Shown: positions 1 through 5,688, counted from the first letter of the stretch. The stretch: 5,913 nucleotides of DNA from a bacterium (GCA_030017825.1 JASEGW010000096.1:1-5913), one strand, 5' to 3'. Notes: generated by a model from the sequence alone, not told the origin. Program-made: numbers and translations.

Positions 1-107
1 CATGGAATTAAGAAAATAAAATAAAAAAACATAATAGGTAATATTTATTCTTTTAATTGAATTTCTTATTTTGCAGAGGGTCTATTTAACGAACATTAAA
101 ATGAATT

Positions 108-863
108 TCATCTCTCTTCTTTTCTTAAAAAATCTATCATCTTTGAAGTTAATTTCAATGCTTCTTCTGCATCTTCTTTAGTTATCTTGACATGATAATC
201 ATATCTAGCTTTATTTCGAGAATATAATACACTATTTAATTCTCTCCCTATACTCTTCTCTATTTTTCCTGACAAAACAAATATTTCGCCAAATTTTTGA
301 ACTACTCCTCCATGGGTAGATGGAATTTCATCAAGTATAGTCAAGAGACAACCTTTAGCACATAATTCTGCTGAATTGTAAGCAGCATCTACAACTCCAC
401 GATATAATTCTTCTTTAAAACTGCATAAAGCTATATCTTGGTACTCTATAGCAAGTCTTAAATAATTCTTCCACTCTTTTTCTTTAATTTCTTCTTTATC
501 CATTAGATAAATCTCCTTTCCATTATTCAGTATCTGATAAAGGAAATACGATTCAATAAACCTTGTCTCATCTATGCAGTAGATTAATGGTTCTATACTT
601 TCGCCAAATTTCAACGCTGTTTCAAAGGAAATATCCAGGCATAATTTTTTTATTTCTGATATTTCATCAAGTGCAATAATTAAAATATCTATATCACTAT
701 TCTCTTTTGCAATACCTTTAGCCAAACTACCATAAAGTATAATCTTAGCAATATGTTTTCTTATTTTACTCCTTAGAAGCATTCTTTGATAATATTCTAA
801 AGCTTTCCATTTAGAGTCAATGCTTATTTTGCTAAACTGTTCTGATTTATAAGACAATTCCAT
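108..863 (-). CDS. Fused nucleotidyltransferase-HEPN protein (MNT-HEPN)
   Basis: A 251-residue two-domain protein. Residues about 35-125 form a minimal nucleotidyltransferase of the DNA polymerase beta superfamily: the motif is G45-S46, ten residues, then D57-I-D59, with E91 in EPLIYCIDE a candidate third metal ligand. Residues about 135-250 are an all-helical HEPN domain with the AAYNSAELCAKG helix, the STHGG turn (181-186) and RNKARYDYH (216-224). The canonical R-x(4-6)-H RNase motif is not exact: R216 is seven and R220 three residues before H224. Proteins of this build act as MNT/HEPN toxin-antitoxin fusions or as kanamycin-nucleotidyltransferase-like enzymes; the substrate cannot be told. 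It is the last gene of the MNT/HEPN cluster, 75 bases after the split HEPN gene. The ATG follows only a weak AGAG ribosome site, and the upstream frame is closed by a TAG. No terminator was seen after the TGA. The domain call is firm; the role is inference. Confidence 0.85.
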   Translation of the reverse strand: MELSYKSEQFSKISIDSKWKALEYYQRMLLRSKIRKHIAKIILYGSLAKGIAKENSDIDILIIALDEISEIKKLCLDISFETALKFGESIEPLIYCIDETRFIESYFLYQILNNGKEIYLMDKEEIKEKEWKNYLRLAIEYQDIALCSFKEELYRGVVDAAYNSAELCAKGCLLTILDEIPSTHGGVVQKFGEIFVLSGKIEKSIGRELNSVLYSRNKARYDYHVKITKEDAEEALKLTSKMIDFLRKEER

Positions 864-930
864 TAATAATTCTCTGTTCTATATAAAATAAAATGGTGTC
901 ATCTGTTATATCTTTAACTGTTTTAGTTCT
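847..930 (-). pseudogene. Possible decayed gene fragment between the HEPN and MNT-HEPN genes
   Basis: The spacer after the split HEPN gene holds 27 open codons running into the start of the MNT-HEPN gene in another frame and ending at a TAA. The translation includes ITDDTILFYIEQRIING, which reads like real protein with an amphipathic helix. There is no ATG, GTG or TTG start in this frame. Just upstream, the HEPN gene's own frame reads TTEELKQLK after its TGA, and a one-base deletion would explain the break between the two pieces. I do not recognise the family. It could equally be chance in AT-rich DNA. Confidence 0.22.
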
Positions 931-938
931 TCAGTTGT

Positions 939-1337
939 TCACTGTTGAGCCTGAATATACTCATCAATCTTTCTATAGAATTCCATAGCCTTTTCAATGT
1001 ATTCATAAACCATATCATGCTCTGGAACAACAAAATCCACATAATCAAATTTCTGTCGATATTCAAAAGTTTTATTGTATAGCTTTCCCATTTCTATTGA
1101 AAAAATGCCTGTTTTTATAAACTCATGATTAAAATATCCTTTGACTTGTCCATGTTTTGAAAAAGAGGTGTCCTTTAGGGCAAGTAATGCTTGAACAGCA
1201 TAAAACATAGCATAGTAAATACGATTCATGGAAAAGGCAAGCATTCCTTTCTCAAACATTATCTCTGCTGCATGGATAGATTCCTTAGATCTATCCATTC
1301 TATAAGAAATTAAAGTTTTGATATCTTTTTGTTTCAT
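939..1337 (-). CDS. HEPN-domain protein, UPF0332 type
   Basis: A 132-residue single-domain HEPN protein of the UPF0332/COG1895 type, full length for the family. Visible hallmarks are the helix NRIYYAMFYAVQALLA (38-53), the SKHGQVKGYFNHEFIKTG segment (60-77) and the RQKFDY motif (94-99). The last is the UPF0332 R..xDY form; no histidine follows R94 at the spacing of the RNase motif R-x(4-6)-H. Its ATG overlaps the stop of the upstream MNT gene by four bases (ATGA), and a good AAGGA site lies eight bases before the start, so the two are translationally coupled. In MNT/HEPN toxin-antitoxin pairs the HEPN is the toxin and the MNT neutralises it by adenylylating a tyrosine; Y99 lies next to the motif here and is a possible target. 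That this protein is toxic is inference, given the missing histidine. Confidence 0.85.
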   Translation of the reverse strand: MKQKDIKTLISYRMDRSKESIHAAEIMFEKGMLAFSMNRIYYAMFYAVQALLALKDTSFSKHGQVKGYFNHEFIKTGIFSIEMGKLYNKTFEYRQKFDYVDFVVPEHDMVYEYIEKAMEFYRKIDEYIQAQQ

Positions 1338-1648
1338 ACCGTTATTCCTTCAGAAAGTATTTTCTGATAAATCGGCAAAACATTATACTTTTTCTTCGTT
1401 ACTTCGTCACTCAATACTATTAGATCAATGAGACAATCATATTTTAGTTCTAACTCGTAAGCAATATCAAACAAAGTCTCCTCTATTTGGCGATTTACTT
1501 GAAAAAGACAAACAAAAATGTCAATATCCGAGTATTCTCTGCGATCTCCACGAGCCGAGGAGCCAAATATCCTCATTTCACGAAGTTCATATCTATCAGA
1601 AATCTTTGTCTTTAATTCTTTAGCAATTTTACGAACTAACTGTTCCAT
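1334..1648 (-). CDS. Minimal nucleotidyltransferase (MNT), partner of the HEPN gene
   Basis: A 104-residue nucleotidyltransferase of the DNA polymerase beta superfamily, normal length for an MNT. The active-site motif is intact: G29-S30 in IFGSSARG, then ten residues to D41-I-D43, with D75 in CLIDLIVLS as the likely third metal-binding acid. The C-terminus PIYQKILSEGI is typical of the family. It precedes and overlaps the UPF0332 HEPN gene by four bases, the usual MNT-then-HEPN arrangement. Related MNT antitoxins transfer AMP from ATP to their HEPN partner, and this one keeps the residues needed. The ATG at 1648 is the first usable start; the ribosome site is weak (GAAGAAG about eight bases away). 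No clear promoter was found in the preceding spacer, so transcription may come from the upstream regulator gene. Confidence 0.87.
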   Translation of the reverse strand: MEQLVRKIAKELKTKISDRYELREMRIFGSSARGDRREYSDIDIFVCLFQVNRQIEETLFDIAYELELKYDCLIDLIVLSDEVTKKKYNVLPIYQKILSEGITV

Positions 1649-1699
1649 AGCTATACTTCTTCATCTTATCTTTCCTATTAATGATTCTTCCACTACTTG

Positions 1700-1819
1700 C
1701 TAAGTATGAAATTTGGGATCAATCTTTGACAGCCTGTTGTTGAATGGCATGGAGTTATCTTCAGATTCTGCCAATATTTCTTTTGCCTTCTCTATTAAAC
1801 CACTGTGTCGATAAGCTAT
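1700..1819 (-). pseudogene. Orphan open frame, probable C-terminal remnant of a lost gene
   Basis: The 175-base spacer between the regulator and the MNT gene contains 39 open codons ending in TAG, with no start codon near its 5' end. The translation includes GLIEKAKEILAESED and NNRLSKIDPKFHT, which has the look of a helix and a polar tail rather than noise. The frame stays readable after the TAG for another 12 codons (QVVEESLIGKIR) before a TGA. It begins right where the regulator gene ends, as if the front of a gene had been removed at that junction. I do not recognise the family. An in-frame ATG at codon 24 could make only a 16-residue peptide. Confidence 0.35.
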
Positions 1820-1832
1820 TTATTTATAGCTT
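1813..1832 (-). other. Small hairpin across the stop codon of the regulator gene
   Basis: Seven-base perfect arms, AAGCTAT and ATAGCTT, with a six-base loop enclose the TAA of the winged-helix gene. No T-run follows on the minus strand (TATCGACAC), so it does not meet the pattern of an intrinsic terminator. It might stabilise the transcript end, or mark a recombination junction, since the orphan frame starts inside it. Confidence 0.35.
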
Positions 1833-2537
1833 TACTACTTCAATGCCTTTATCTTTCAAATTTTTTATGCTTTCATAAATCTCTTCTTGGAAACCCAATG
1901 AGGTTATAACTACTACCTCTGGAACCATTTTTTCAATTTGACTGGGATGAGCTATAATTCTTCCAGCAAATTCTGTTCCTTGCTTATTTTGATCTTTATC
2001 TACAATACCTATTACGTCTAAACCCAATTCATCAGCAGCATTAAAAGCCACTTCTGCCGTCTCTCCTGCTCCATACAATACTATCCTATGCATCTTTTCC
2101 TTCTTTAAATCCATCATGCGTAACTTTAGTTCATCCTTAGCATTTTTATATAATTTTATAGCTTCTATTAAATAAGACATCAATAAATTACTCTTTCTTG
2201 TTATCCCTTTTCCAGTTAAATGGTAAGACATGGTACGGCGTGAATTCCCTCTCATTTCTATATAATTATTCCTTATCAACTCTTTCATGTAATTATTAAT
2301 CATAGAAGGAGCTAATCCTACCATAGAAGCTAAAGCACTTTGGCTAATATGGCTATCTTTTTTGACTTCTATTAGTATCAAAAGTTCTCTTAAGGCAGGA
2401 GTAGGCTGTAAAAACTGAAGATTATTTTCTTTAATAATTAAATTATCGTAACTTAACATTTCTTTCCTATGAAACATTTCTAAAGTATTAAATTTATTAA
2501 GTTCTTCTAAATTAATAGACATAACATCTATCTTCAT
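1824..2537 (-). CDS. Winged-helix regulator with C-terminal Rossmann-like domain
   Basis: A 237-residue two-domain protein. Residues about 46-115 form a winged helix-turn-helix: SQSALASMVGLAPSMINNYM (65-84) carries the turn and recognition helix, and GNSRRTMSYHLTGKG (97-111) the wing. A charged helical linker (115-148) leads to a Rossmann-like nucleotide-binding fold with the glycine motif RIVLYGAGETAEV (151-163), an acidic end to strand 2 (GIVDKD, 177-182) and strand VVVITS (208-213). This half resembles the CoA- or NAD-binding N-terminal domains of PglD-like sugar-modifying proteins, so the protein probably binds DNA and responds to a nucleotide or sugar nucleotide. It has its own promoter with an overlapping palindrome, suggesting autoregulation. 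No clear ribosome site precedes the ATG at 2537; an in-frame ATG at 2522 has GAAG nine bases upstream and is a possible true start. Function is inferred from domains. Confidence 0.8.
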   Translation of the reverse strand: MKIDVMSINLEELNKFNTLEMFHRKEMLSYDNLIIKENNLQFLQPTPALRELLILIEVKKDSHISQSALASMVGLAPSMINNYMKELIRNNYIEMRGNSRRTMSYHLTGKGITRKSNLLMSYLIEAIKLYKNAKDELKLRMMDLKKEKMHRIVLYGAGETAEVAFNAADELGLDVIGIVDKDQNKQGTEFAGRIIAHPSQIEKMVPEVVVITSLGFQEEIYESIKNLKDKGIEVVKL

Positions 2538-2562
2538 TCATAGAGTGAATTAATTTGTTTAA

Positions 2563-2568
2563 ATTATA
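2563..2568 (-). promoter_or_regulatory. Minus-10 element TATAAT of the regulator promoter
   Basis: A perfect TATAAT lies 25 bases before the ATG at 2537, placing the transcription start about 20 bases before the gene. At 17-base spacing the minus-35 hexamer is ACGTTC, a poor match, and that area is taken up by a palindrome. This fits an activated or repressed promoter rather than a strong constitutive one. Confidence 0.5.
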
Positions 2569-2574
2569 CACACT

Positions 2575-2590
2575 CGTCCATTTATGAACG
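2575..2590. promoter_or_regulatory. Operator-like inverted repeat in the regulator promoter
   Basis: On the minus strand it reads CGTTCATAAATGGACG: two seven-base halves around AA with one mismatch. It covers the space between the minus-10 TATAAT and the minus-35 position. A 16-base dyad here is the expected size and place of a winged-helix dimer site, so the gene just downstream may control itself, and possibly the flanking MNT/HEPN genes. Confidence 0.4.
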
Positions 2591-2609
2591 TTTACATTAA
2601 CACTCTCTT

Positions 2610-3305
2610 CTACTTTATATGTTTCTTTATTTCCATGACTACTTCATTGGCTACATTTACAGCTCTTACTGCATCTTCTTCCACCGGCTCGCCCAAGGGA
2701 AGAAGGCCTTCTTCTGCAGGGTATCTTCCTCTATAAATACTATCTATAAAAACAATATCTTCTTCATTAACTTTTAGAGTTAAATTATATTCTTCTGCAA
2801 CTACTATCAATCTCTCTATACTATGAATCTTTTCCAACTCCCAACCCTTTTGAAGAAGGCCTACTTTTAAACTTTTTTCTATTGCTTGTTGGGAATAGTA
2901 GCAAGCTCCTCTAAAAAAATTACCCTTACGAAGATAGTTTGCCATTTTTAGATCTTCATCAACTTGTTTTAACCATTGCTTAATAGAGTCTTTCATATAT
3001 AAAACCTTTCCTTCTTTTTGAATAAGTCTTAAAAATAGACTACCCTTAAAAAAACATTCTTTTAACTTAGACACTGATACAACAAAAGGATCTATAGAAA
3101 ATCTTTTATAATATTCTCTTATATTTTTAAAAAGAAGCTTATTAAACTCTTTTATTGTTCTTTTATCATCTTCGCTCACCACTAAAAGATCAAGATCTTC
3201 TCCTTTTCCTTCCCTAGCAACAGAACCAAAAACGACAACTGAAATAGGTTGGAACTCTTTAACAATCTTATTGCTTACCTCTCTTGCATCTTTTAAGGTA
3301 ACCAT
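2610..3305 (-). CDS. Fused nucleotidyltransferase-HEPN protein, COG2250-type HEPN
   Basis: A 231-residue fusion. Residues 1-105 are a minimal nucleotidyltransferase with VVFGSVAREGKGEDLDLLVV (24-43). The catalytic pair is D37 and D39, with D72 in SIDPFVVS as likely third acid; the loop between GS and D37 is eight residues, two shorter than in the other two MNTs here. Residues about 107-231 are a HEPN domain of the COG2250 kind: WLKQVDEDLKMANYLRKG (111-128), YYSQQAIEKSLKVGL (136-150), H161-S and YRGRYP (191-196). There is no R-x(4-6)-H motif; RYP is the COG2250 form. It could be a self-contained toxin-antitoxin fusion or a small-molecule nucleotidyltransferase. The ATG has a good AGGA site seven bases upstream. 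It has its own near-consensus promoter, followed by a perfect palindrome, and starts the MNT/HEPN cluster. Confidence 0.85.
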   Translation of the reverse strand: MVTLKDAREVSNKIVKEFQPISVVVFGSVAREGKGEDLDLLVVSEDDKRTIKEFNKLLFKNIREYYKRFSIDPFVVSVSKLKECFFKGSLFLRLIQKEGKVLYMKDSIKQWLKQVDEDLKMANYLRKGNFFRGACYYSQQAIEKSLKVGLLQKGWELEKIHSIERLIVVAEEYNLTLKVNEEDIVFIDSIYRGRYPAEEGLLPLGEPVEEDAVRAVNVANEVVMEIKKHIK

Positions 3306-3386
3306 ACTAATTTCCTAAATCTTTCCTTGACCGATATAAATAAATCTTAATCTTCATTAAAATTCTTTATATTTTTATTAATTATT

Positions 3387-3399
3387 CATTCATTGAATG
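3387..3399. promoter_or_regulatory. Perfect 13-base palindrome just after the transcription start
   Basis: CATTCATTGAATG has six-base perfect arms around a central T. It lies roughly at +4 to +17 of the promoter for the MNT-HEPN fusion, a classical repressor position. The rest of the roughly 100-base leader is AT-rich with no further structure that I can support. Confidence 0.4.
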
Positions 3400-3409
3400 T
3401 TTTAATATT

Positions 3410-3438
3410 ATTATGACACACCAATATTAATTTGTCAA
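3410..3438 (-). promoter_or_regulatory. Strong sigma70-type promoter for the MNT-HEPN fusion gene
   Basis: A perfect minus-35 TTGACA (3433-3438), a 17-base spacer, and minus-10 CATAAT (3410-3415) preceded by a TGn extension. Predicted start is near 3403, giving a leader of about 98 bases. It starts a transcript just after the Nudix gene ends and separates the two halves of the window. This is the best promoter match seen here. Confidence 0.7.
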
Positions 3439-3447
3439 ATAAAATTA

Positions 3448-3984
3448 TCAGATTTTGCCTTGACATGGATAACCCTTTTGGTTGACTATACTCCACTCTA
3501 AATACATTTGATACTCCTCTTCAAAATTAGGAGTAAAAACATCTTTTTTTAGAAAAAAATCTATCTCTTTCTTGTCCCAAAATTTACCTTCTTCTATTTC
3601 CTCACGATTAATTACAATTTCACCATCATAAACAGTTTTATAAGTATAAACCATTTCTGACTCACATTCACTGCGATGAATATAATTATACATATAAATT
3701 AATCTTATCTCTTTTATTCCGAGCTCTTCCTTCATCTCCCGATAAGCAGCTATTTCAAAACTCTCCCCTGGATTTAGATGACCCCCTACAGAAGTATCCC
3801 ACTTGCCTGGTTGAATATCCTTTGTTTTAGATCGTTTTTGAAGGTATAGCTCATTTTGAGAGTTAAACACTAAAACATGGGCAACTCTATGAATAATGCC
3901 AGGATTATTATGACATTCTTTCCGAGAAGCCATTCCTATAACATTTCCTTTTTTGTCTACAATTTCAAAATTTTCCTTCTCCAA
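3448..3984 (-). CDS. Nudix hydrolase, IPP-isomerase-like subgroup
   Basis: A 178-residue Nudix protein with an intact Nudix box: G68, five residues, E74, seven residues, then REMKEELGI (82-90). The two glutamates E86 and E87 are the metal ligands. The N-terminus FEIVDKKGNVIGMASRKE and the LYLQKRS strand (47-52) match the COG1443 group, which holds IPP isomerase-like and YfcD-like hydrolases. The substrate is probably a nucleoside diphosphate derivative but cannot be named. The start is TTG at 3984, directly after the TAA of the HAD gene and in the same frame. An AGGGG lies about 11 bases upstream inside that gene. The next ATG, residue 18, would cut off the conserved N-terminus, so TTG is preferred. 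A read-through HAD-Nudix fusion is the alternative. Confidence 0.85.
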   Translation of the reverse strand: MEKENFEIVDKKGNVIGMASRKECHNNPGIIHRVAHVLVFNSQNELYLQKRSKTKDIQPGKWDTSVGGHLNPGESFEIAAYREMKEELGIKEIRLIYMYNYIHRSECESEMVYTYKTVYDGEIVINREEIEEGKFWDKKEIDFFLKKDVFTPNFEEEYQMYLEWSIVNQKGYPCQGKI

Positions 3985-4608
3985 TTAATATTTAACCCCT
4001 AATCCTTTAATTCTTTCTTCTAGTTGCTCTTTTGAGCTAAAATGAATCCCTACCATACCAATACTTTCAGCTACTTCTGCATATTCTTTCCTATCATCAA
4101 TATAAATACAATCCTTAGGACTAACGTCAGCTTTATTTATTGCTTCATAAAATATTCTTTTATCTGGCTTTCTAAACCCCAACTTATAAGATAGAATATG
4201 TTCTTCTGGAATCTTTAATATATCAAACTTATTGTAAGCCCATTCGAAATGAATTTCGTTGGTGTTAGAAAGTAAATACACATGATAATTCTTTTTTAAA
4301 GTTTCCATTAATCTCCTCATAGAAGGAACTTCAAAAAAAATATCTCCCCATACCTTTTTAAAATATTCAAAATTTATATTTGATTCATCTATTTCAAATC
4401 TCCTTAATACTTCTCTGTAAAAATTAAGCGAAGATATTCTTCCTTTGTCATACTCTTCTTCAAGTCCAGAGATAAATATACCTTCATAAATCTCTACAGG
4501 TGAATAACGAGAAAATTCTGCTAATCCTCGACATGAATCCATATGATCAAAATCTAACATTACTTTCCCTAAATCAAATATTATCAGTTTATACATATCA
4601 AAAAGCAT
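3985..4608 (-). CDS. HAD-superfamily phosphatase, YihX-like (subfamily IA)
   Basis: A 207-residue haloacid dehalogenase-like hydrolase. Motif I is FDLGKVMLDFD with nucleophile D12; the usual second aspartate is G14, as is normal in the YihX-type DLG subgroup. Motif II is LLSNTN (S114), motif III GFRKPD (K147), motif IV YIDD (D171, D172), with a helical cap between motifs I and II. Relatives dephosphorylate sugar phosphates such as glucose-1-phosphate; this substrate is unknown. I chose the ATG at 4608, with GAAG eight bases upstream. The frame is open to a GTG at 4692, but that extension is rich in lysine and polar residues, lies outside the fold and has no good ribosome site. ATG 4596 is another option. 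It is the third gene of the operon and abuts the Nudix gene in the same frame. Confidence 0.85.
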   Translation of the reverse strand: MLFDMYKLIIFDLGKVMLDFDHMDSCRGLAEFSRYSPVEIYEGIFISGLEEEYDKGRISSLNFYREVLRRFEIDESNINFEYFKKVWGDIFFEVPSMRRLMETLKKNYHVYLLSNTNEIHFEWAYNKFDILKIPEEHILSYKLGFRKPDKRIFYEAINKADVSPKDCIYIDDRKEYAEVAESIGMVGIHFSSKEQLEERIKGLGVKY

Positions 4609-4663
4609 CTCACAATCTTCATAATCATCCTGTCTCTTTTTCTTATGCTTCAAATCTGAAATT

Positions 4664-4687
4664 AAAAAAGCGAATCTAAAGCCTCGC
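4664..4687 (-). terminator. Weak terminator-like hairpin between the YjbQ and HAD genes
   Basis: GCGA pairs with TCGC over a ten-base loop, with one extra G-T wobble possible, followed by six T residues. The stem is short for an intrinsic terminator. It may trim transcription between the two genes, and its presence supports starting the HAD gene downstream of it. Confidence 0.25.
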
Positions 4688-4707
4688 ATCACAGGATGTA
4701 TAGTTCT

Positions 4708-5121
4708 TTACTCACCTATTATTTTTACCAATATTTCTTTTTCTCTTTTTCCGTCAAACTCTACATAATAAATAGTCTGATAGGCACCTAAATCTAATTC
4801 TCCTGAGGTAATAGGAACTATTACCTGAAGTCCATTTAAAACTGATTTTAGATGACCTGCTGCATTCTTTTTATGGTCAACGCAATCATGTTCGTAATCA
4901 TTATTAGGAACTAAACGATTTAATATTTTTTGGTAATCTCGGGTAAGTCTAAAATCACTATCACTAATATAAATTGCCGAGCTTGTATGATGAGAAAACA
5001 CAATGATCAATCCTTCCTTAATGCCACTTTTCCTGCACATCTCCCTTACTTTTTGAGTAATATTTACAATTTCTTCTTGTTCTTCAGTCTTTATTATTAT
5101 CAAATCTCGAAAGCTCTTCAT
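4708..5121 (-). CDS. yjbQ: YjbQ/UPF0047 family protein
   Basis: A 137-residue protein of the UPF0047 family, full length. The signature blocks are in order: HHTSSA (44-49), HDCVDHKKNAAGHLKSVLNG (78-97, with H78, H83 and H90) and SGELDLGAYQTIYYVEFDG (106-124). The histidines cluster in the family's predicted metal site. E. coli YjbQ shows secondary thiamine-phosphate synthase activity, but the main role of the family is not settled. Compared with the usual LGxWQ and FDGPR endings, this protein has Y114 for the tryptophan and K125 for the proline. It follows the uncharacterised upstream gene with a single base between TAA and ATG, so the two are almost certainly co-translated. Confidence 0.9.
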   Translation of the reverse strand: MKSFRDLIIIKTEEQEEIVNITQKVREMCRKSGIKEGLIIVFSHHTSSAIYISDSDFRLTRDYQKILNRLVPNNDYEHDCVDHKKNAAGHLKSVLNGLQVIVPITSGELDLGAYQTIYYVEFDGKREKEILVKIIGE

Positions 5122-5122
5122 T

Positions 5123-5656
5123 TTATCTATTTCTTTTTTTTAAATCTTCTAATAATTTTGCTACATCTTTATTGGCTGACCTGGCAACTATGCTGCATAC
5201 AAAGATAAGTACAGAAAATTGCCAACCTTCGCTAGGGCCAACAATCAAACCAGTCTTTACATCTTCATTTCTTTCTAGTTGGTTTTTAAAATCGCTTACT
5301 GCTTTCTCTAATGATCCCTCAAACACATCTAAATTAGAAGTTTTATGGTGATATTTTAAGGAAGGGAAAGTAATTCCTCTGAGCAAGAAGAATGATCCCA
5401 GTATGCTTTTGTCAATATGATAATTGCTTTCAAAATCAAATCCTTCGAATATAGGATAATTCTTTGGTAATATAATTAATGGTTCATGAACTAATACATT
5501 TCCTTTTCTTACTACAGTATCTCCAACATTAACTTGTGATTCGGACAACATTATATAAGGAATTTCTGTGGTTTTAAATATTTGCAAAGAGCTTATACGA
5601 TATCTAACTACCTCTGTCTCTCTAACAGCTCTTTCCCAACTTTCTTCTAAACTCAT
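5123..5656 (-). CDS. Conserved protein of unknown function, upstream of yjbQ
   Basis: A 177-residue soluble protein I cannot assign to a named family. It has no signal peptide or membrane segment. The N-terminus is charged and helical (SWERAVRETEVVRYR, 6-20). The middle is strand-rich, with SESQVNVGDTVVRKG (38-52), a proline-rich LIILPKNYPIFEGFDFE stretch (60-76) and the LRGITFPSLKY segment (92-102). The C-terminal half holds VGPSEGWQFSVLIFVCS (139-155) and ends in a lysine-rich helix. Glycine, proline and tryptophan positions look like those of a constrained fold. A very strong GGGGGGAG ribosome site lies four bases before the ATG, and a good promoter is upstream. It is the first gene of the operon, one base from yjbQ, so a shared function with YjbQ is the best lead. 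Confidence 0.8.
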   Translation of the reverse strand: MSLEESWERAVRETEVVRYRISSLQIFKTTEIPYIMLSESQVNVGDTVVRKGNVLVHEPLIILPKNYPIFEGFDFESNYHIDKSILGSFFLLRGITFPSLKYHHKTSNLDVFEGSLEKAVSDFKNQLERNEDVKTGLIVGPSEGWQFSVLIFVCSIVARSANKDVAKLLEDLKKRNR

Positions 5657-5688
5657 AATACTCCCCCCTTATCTGCTTCTTATATATA

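Noticed and set aside
1..107. Possible minus-strand start codon at positions 3-1 and a gene beyond the left edge
   Set aside because: No purine-rich ribosome site precedes it, and one codon at the edge cannot be tested.
1518..1703. Plus-strand open frame of 61 codons
   Set aside because: It runs antisense through the MNT gene and its spacer, has no ribosome site and encodes nothing family-like; the minus-strand MNT with intact motifs explains the DNA.
1813..1832. Intrinsic terminator after the winged-helix gene
   Set aside because: The hairpin has no following T-run on the minus strand and an AT-rich stem.
3306..3386. Riboswitch or structured leader before the first MNT-HEPN fusion
   Set aside because: The roughly 98-base leader is mostly A and T, with no stem other than the promoter-proximal palindrome and no recognisable riboswitch core.
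4609..4692. 28-residue N-terminal extension of the HAD protein from a GTG start
   Set aside because: No good ribosome site, composition unlike the rest of the protein, and it precedes the first strand of a fold that normally begins about five residues before motif I.
4930..5208. Plus-strand open frame of 92 codons with a hydrophobic tail
   Set aside because: It lies antisense to the yjbQ signature region and the next gene. The phenylalanine, leucine and tyrosine content is what reverse-complemented lysine- and glutamate-rich AT codons produce.
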